DNA from: CAZRAL01 sp964598005
GTDB lineage: Bacteria; Pseudomonadota; Gammaproteobacteria; Burkholderiales; Usitatibacteraceae
NCBI GenBank assembly: GCA_964598005.1
Contig: CAZRAL010000005.1
Location: 1 to 64,000 of the forward strand
Reading direction: 5' to 3'
Length of the DNA stretch: 64,000 nucleotides
In this document: in pieces, positions 61,321-64,000 of the stretch
How positions within the stretch are numbered: position 1 is the first letter of the stretch
Layout: each line of letters starts with the position of its first letter
Notes under the pieces: model-generated
Databases searched by the model: none
Told to the model about the DNA's origin: nothing
What the model saw: only the letters and a program-made list of their open reading frames with translations
Made by a program: the position numbers and the translations under genes

Positions 61321-64000
61321 TCACGGCGCAATATCGATCCTTAACGGTGTAACCCAGCTCTTGTCGGTATCGTTGTAGTAGAGATACGCCGATGAGGCAG
61401 GCCCCGTGTAGCGGCCGGGTACGGTTGCCACGAGGTCCAGTCCCAGCGTCTTGACTTCGCCCGGCTTCAAATCACGGAAGTACAGGATCACTTCGCGCGC
61501 GCGCGTTTCGAAGAAGGCAATCTGGCCTTTCTCACGCAGTTCCTTGAGTTGCCAATTCTGGAACGTGAGGCCGCCGGGCAGGCCGAGTCGGGCCAATGTC
61601 ATCGGCTGGCCGGTTTGGGTTTTGTTGCTGACTATGGCGGTGAGCCGCACGGTCTCGCCCATCTTCAGTTCAGTCTTCGCCAGCGTGGCATCGAGTTGCA
61701 CCACAGCGGCTTTGCTGGAGGCAGGCTCGGTGCTGCGGTACTCGATCGCCATCGAGTAGGGTAATGGGTTGCTAGTTTTCGAGCCCAAGGTCAGGGTGTG
61801 TTTACCGCTTTGCAGTTTGTCCTCAAAGCCGGTAAATAAAATCGGCTCGCGCTGACCAGCTTCATAATATTGCTCACCGACCACGACACCATCTACCAGC
61901 AAGACCACTGATCCAGCGCTGGGGGCGACGCGGGTGGCGTTGTCAAATGCGATCATGGCTTTAAGCGCCAGTACGGTCGCCTGGGTCGCGCCCCATTGGC
62001 CAAATCCGCTGCGGTTGGCTTGCAGCCATGCAATGCCCTTGCGTGCGGCCTCCAAATGGCCGGGCGCTTTGAGTAGCGCCAGTACGGCCAGCGAGGTGGT
62101 CTCGATGTGCAAATTGCTGCCGCCGCTGCGGGTGATGGAGTGATTGGCATTGGTCCAGGCGCCGTTGCTGGCTTGCATGGCGGCCAGTTTTTTTGCTGCG
62201 GTCAAGCCTGTGGGTGAGGGCGGGGAACCTGCAGCGCGCTCCAGCAAGGTGCCTGCAGCCAGTGCCAGTTGGTAAGCATCCTGCGTGCTTTCGGCCAGCT
62301 TCGCTGATTTGGCGATTTCCTTGTCCAGTCCCGTCTCACCAGCCGATACCAGCGCCCAGGTGATGTAGGCGTCGGTGACTTCGGGTGCGGCACGGCCAAA
62401 GCTGTCGAGCGCTTTGGCGTCGCGCAGGTAGCCGCCGTTTCCATCCCGGCGTGATTTCAGCCAGGCGCCGGTGCGCGCCAGCATGGCGGTATCTACCGAT
62501 CCATAGATGTCCTTCATATCGGCAAATTCCAGCAGACCGTAAGCCGTTAGCGCTTCATGACCGGGGTCGCCGCCAAACCATTCGTAGCCTTTTTTGGGCG
62601 ACTCGAAGCCGGTGAGTTTGCGGTAACCGCTATTGAGCAACTTGTTGGTGCGCTCCAGCAACGCAGGATCAACCACATTGTGTTGTTTGAGGTGTTGCAT
62701 GATCATCACGTTGGGGTAGTTGGTCGACGAGGTTTGCTCAAAACAGCCGTTAGGCTCGCGCAGCATGCCTTCCAGGCCCGAGATCATGGTGGAGAGCGGC
62801 GAGGTGTAAATTTTCACCGTGGCCTGTACGCTGCCCGGATTGGCTTTGCCGAGATCGATGTCATGCGAGACTTCGCCCTTGATCTGGCCTGATTTTTCGA
62901 ACAACTGCGGAAAGCCCAGCGGCGCGACGGGGATGCTGCGCACTACGTCGTCCTTGAATCCGCCCGCCGAGGCCGAGAGGTTGACTTGCGACTGTCCCCG
63001 CACACCCGTCACATCCAGCGCCACGAATAGACTCTTGCGCTGACCAGCGGCCAGGGCGCCGCCCTTTGCGGCATCTCCAACTGGTTTAATCAAGGCGCCA
63101 AAGCTGCTGTCCAACGCAACATCGAGGGCCTGTTCGCTTTCATTGGTGAGGGTAATCGGGATGATCGGATTGTCCCCGGCCGACACTTCCAACGGCAACT
63201 TGGCGGACAACGAAAACGGCAACGAGGATTTGAATACCGTTTCAGCGTGACCAGCCGCGCCGCCGCCCACGCCTTCGGAGAACACGCGGAAAGAAGTGAC
63301 GGCATCGGACAGTGTAAATTTCACCGTAGCACGGCCCTGGTTGTCGGTCTTGACCGAAGGCGCCCAGAATACCGTGTCACGGTAATCATCACGCGGCCCG
63401 GTATAGTTGGGGTTGAAGGCGGGCACCGGGAATACGCGCACAGGCGCATAGGCCAATTGCTCTCGCATCGGCTGTCTCGTCTTGGTCAGCGCCTCGGCAA
63501 AGTCCCTGTCTTCGCCCACCGGTGCTGCCTCGTCAGCATGTACTCTATTGGCAGGCCGTTCAATCAATACCGGCGCGGCCGGTGGTTCGGCTGCGCGTTT
63601 GGCATCGATGCCGACTTTTGCTCCGACTTCTGAGCGTGGAGGGGCATCCAGTTTGGCATTTTTCTGTTCTTTATCACGTAAACGCAGCGCACCATCTTTG
63701 GGTGGTGGTAGTGCCGGCGCTGGATTCCTATTGAATTCATTTTGAGCTGGTTTCGGACGTGGTTCCACTGGAGTCGTATTGGGAGGCTGTGCACCTTGAA
63801 ATCTTACTGCCGCACCCGTATAGACAGGGCGCGGATTCAGCACGGGCACCCAATCAAAGCGCCGATAGCCGCGTGTACCCATCAACAAATCCAGCGCCAG
63901 CGCGCTTTTGGCTTCAGTCAGGTCGCTGTAAAAATTGGGCTCTTCGATTTTGCCCGGCAGCTCCGGCTCGAGCAGCAACTTGGAAAGCAGGTGGCCCGTT
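61321..64000 (-). CDS. Alpha-2-macroglobulin family protein, partial (5' end beyond the window)
   Basis: A C-terminal 890-odd residues of a second bacterial macroglobulin; the frame is open through the right edge (TGHLLSKLLLEPELPG precedes the shown part), so the start is not in the window. The bait-like Pro/Lys-rich, low-complexity region (NTTPVEPRPKPAQNE) is followed by the domain with VKFTLSDAVTSFRVFS. The thioester motif is GCFEQ (Cys codon at 62743-62745), then the alpha-helical toroid. It is distinct from the YfhM-like gene at 7.3 kb and has no PBP partner in view. Confidence 0.9.
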   Translation of the reverse strand, partial: TGHLLSKLLLEPELPGKIEEPNFYSDLTEAKSALALDLLMGTRGYRRFDWVPVLNPRPVYTGAAVRFQGAQPPNTTPVEPRPKPAQNEFNRNPAPALPPPKDGALRLRDKEQKNAKLDAPPRSEVGAKVGIDAKRAAEPPAAPVLIERPANRVHADEAAPVGEDRDFAEALTKTRQPMREQLAYAPVRVFPVPAFNPNYTGPRDDYRDTVFWAPSVKTDNQGRATVKFTLSDAVTSFRVFSEGVGGGAAGHAETVFKSSLPFSLSAKLPLEVSAGDNPIIPITLTNESEQALDVALDSSFGALIKPVGDAAKGGALAAGQRKSLFVALDVTGVRGQSQVNLSASAGGFKDDVVRSIPVAPLGFPQLFEKSGQIKGEVSHDIDLGKANPGSVQATVKIYTSPLSTMISGLEGMLREPNGCFEQTSSTNYPNVMIMQHLKQHNVVDPALLERTNKLLNSGYRKLTGFESPKKGYEWFGGDPGHEALTAYGLLEFADMKDIYGSVDTAMLARTGAWLKSRRDGNGGYLRDAKALDSFGRAAPEVTDAYITWALVSAGETGLDKEIAKSAKLAESTQDAYQLALAAGTLLERAAGSPPSPTGLTAAKKLAAMQASNGAWTNANHSITRSGGSNLHIETTSLAVLALLKAPGHLEAARKGIAWLQANRSGFGQWGATQATVLALKAMIAFDNATRVAPSAGSVVLLVDGVVVGEQYYEAGQREPILFTGFEDKLQSGKHTLTLGSKTSNPLPYSMAIEYRSTEPASSKAAVVQLDATLAKTELKMGETVRLTAIVSNKTQTGQPMTLARLGLPGGLTFQNWQLKELREKGQIAFFETRAREVILYFRDLKPGEVKTLGLDLVATVPGRYTGPASSAYLYYNDTDKSWVTPLRIDIAP

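Overview
The window looks like chromosomal DNA of a betaproteobacterium, probably from the Nitrosomonadales/Rhodocyclales/Burkholderiales side. The reasons are gene order and family make-up: rpe-gph-trpEGDC, rplM-rpsI beside DUF6776-bactofilin-erpA, pepP-ubiH-ubiI-like-dsbC, lptD-surA-pdxA-rsmA, and hemE/priA/argS/SPOR/dsbA/SDR. A Burkholderiales-type trimeric porin and a dihydroorotase homologue lacking the metal-binding HxH beside pyrB also fit. No 16S gene or species marker is present, so the assignment is inference. The sequence is gene-dense and mostly housekeeping. It has no phage, integrase, transposase, CRISPR array or rRNA.

Layout. 0.4-7.1 kb: S9 peptidase, DUF1428 protein, sodium:solute symporter, UbiB, EamA transporter. 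7.3-15.7 kb: a membrane-anchored alpha-2-macroglobulin with its partner PBP1C. 15.7-19.7 kb: a short TIR-bounded repeat, then a tight minus-strand yqgE-ruvX-pyrR-pyrB-pyrC operon. 19.7-25.1 kb: photolyase, tRNA-Ala(CGC), erpA, bactofilin, DUF6776 protein, rplM-rpsI, an OsmC protein and coq7. 25.1-32.1 kb: a porin, then rpe-gph-trpL-trpEGDC. 32.1-40.2 kb: a MITE-like element, apaG, a 32-residue membrane protein, mltA, a MAPEG protein, two tandem dsbC genes and pepP-ubiH-ubiI-like. 40.6-46.1 kb: the lptD-surA-pdxA-rsmA cluster. 46.1-54.5 kb: methyltransferase, SDR, dsbA, SPOR protein, argS, priA and hemE, with DnaA-box-like sites upstream of priA. 54.6-60.6 kb: poorly characterised genes (membrane coiled-coil protein, DUF547, TVP38-flavoprotein disulfide reductase fusion, degenerate metallophosphoesterase, geranylgeranyl-reductase-family flavoprotein). 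60.7-64 kb: a second, longer copy of the MITE-like element, then a second alpha-2-macroglobulin running off the window.

How the genes work together. Four genes serve ubiquinone synthesis (ubiB, coq7, two UbiH-family hydroxylases). LptD and SurA serve outer-membrane assembly, with the porin a likely SurA client. DsbA and two DsbC copies handle periplasmic disulfides. PBP1C, MltA, the SPOR protein and bactofilin concern the cell wall and cell shape. PyrB, the PyrC-like protein and PyrR belong to pyrimidine synthesis, and TrpEGDC make tryptophan.

Most notable observations: (1) an unlisted 16-codon leader peptide with four Trp codons ahead of trpE, with a weak terminator-like hairpin and an inverted repeat that could mask the trpE ribosome binding site; (2) two copies of a TIR-bounded, hairpin-rich element without a transposase, one ending 5 bp from the rpe start codon; (3) tandem dsbC genes sharing a 120-bp identical tract; (4) three DnaA-box-like sites upstream of priA; (5) a 32-codon membrane ORF with a good ribosome binding site.
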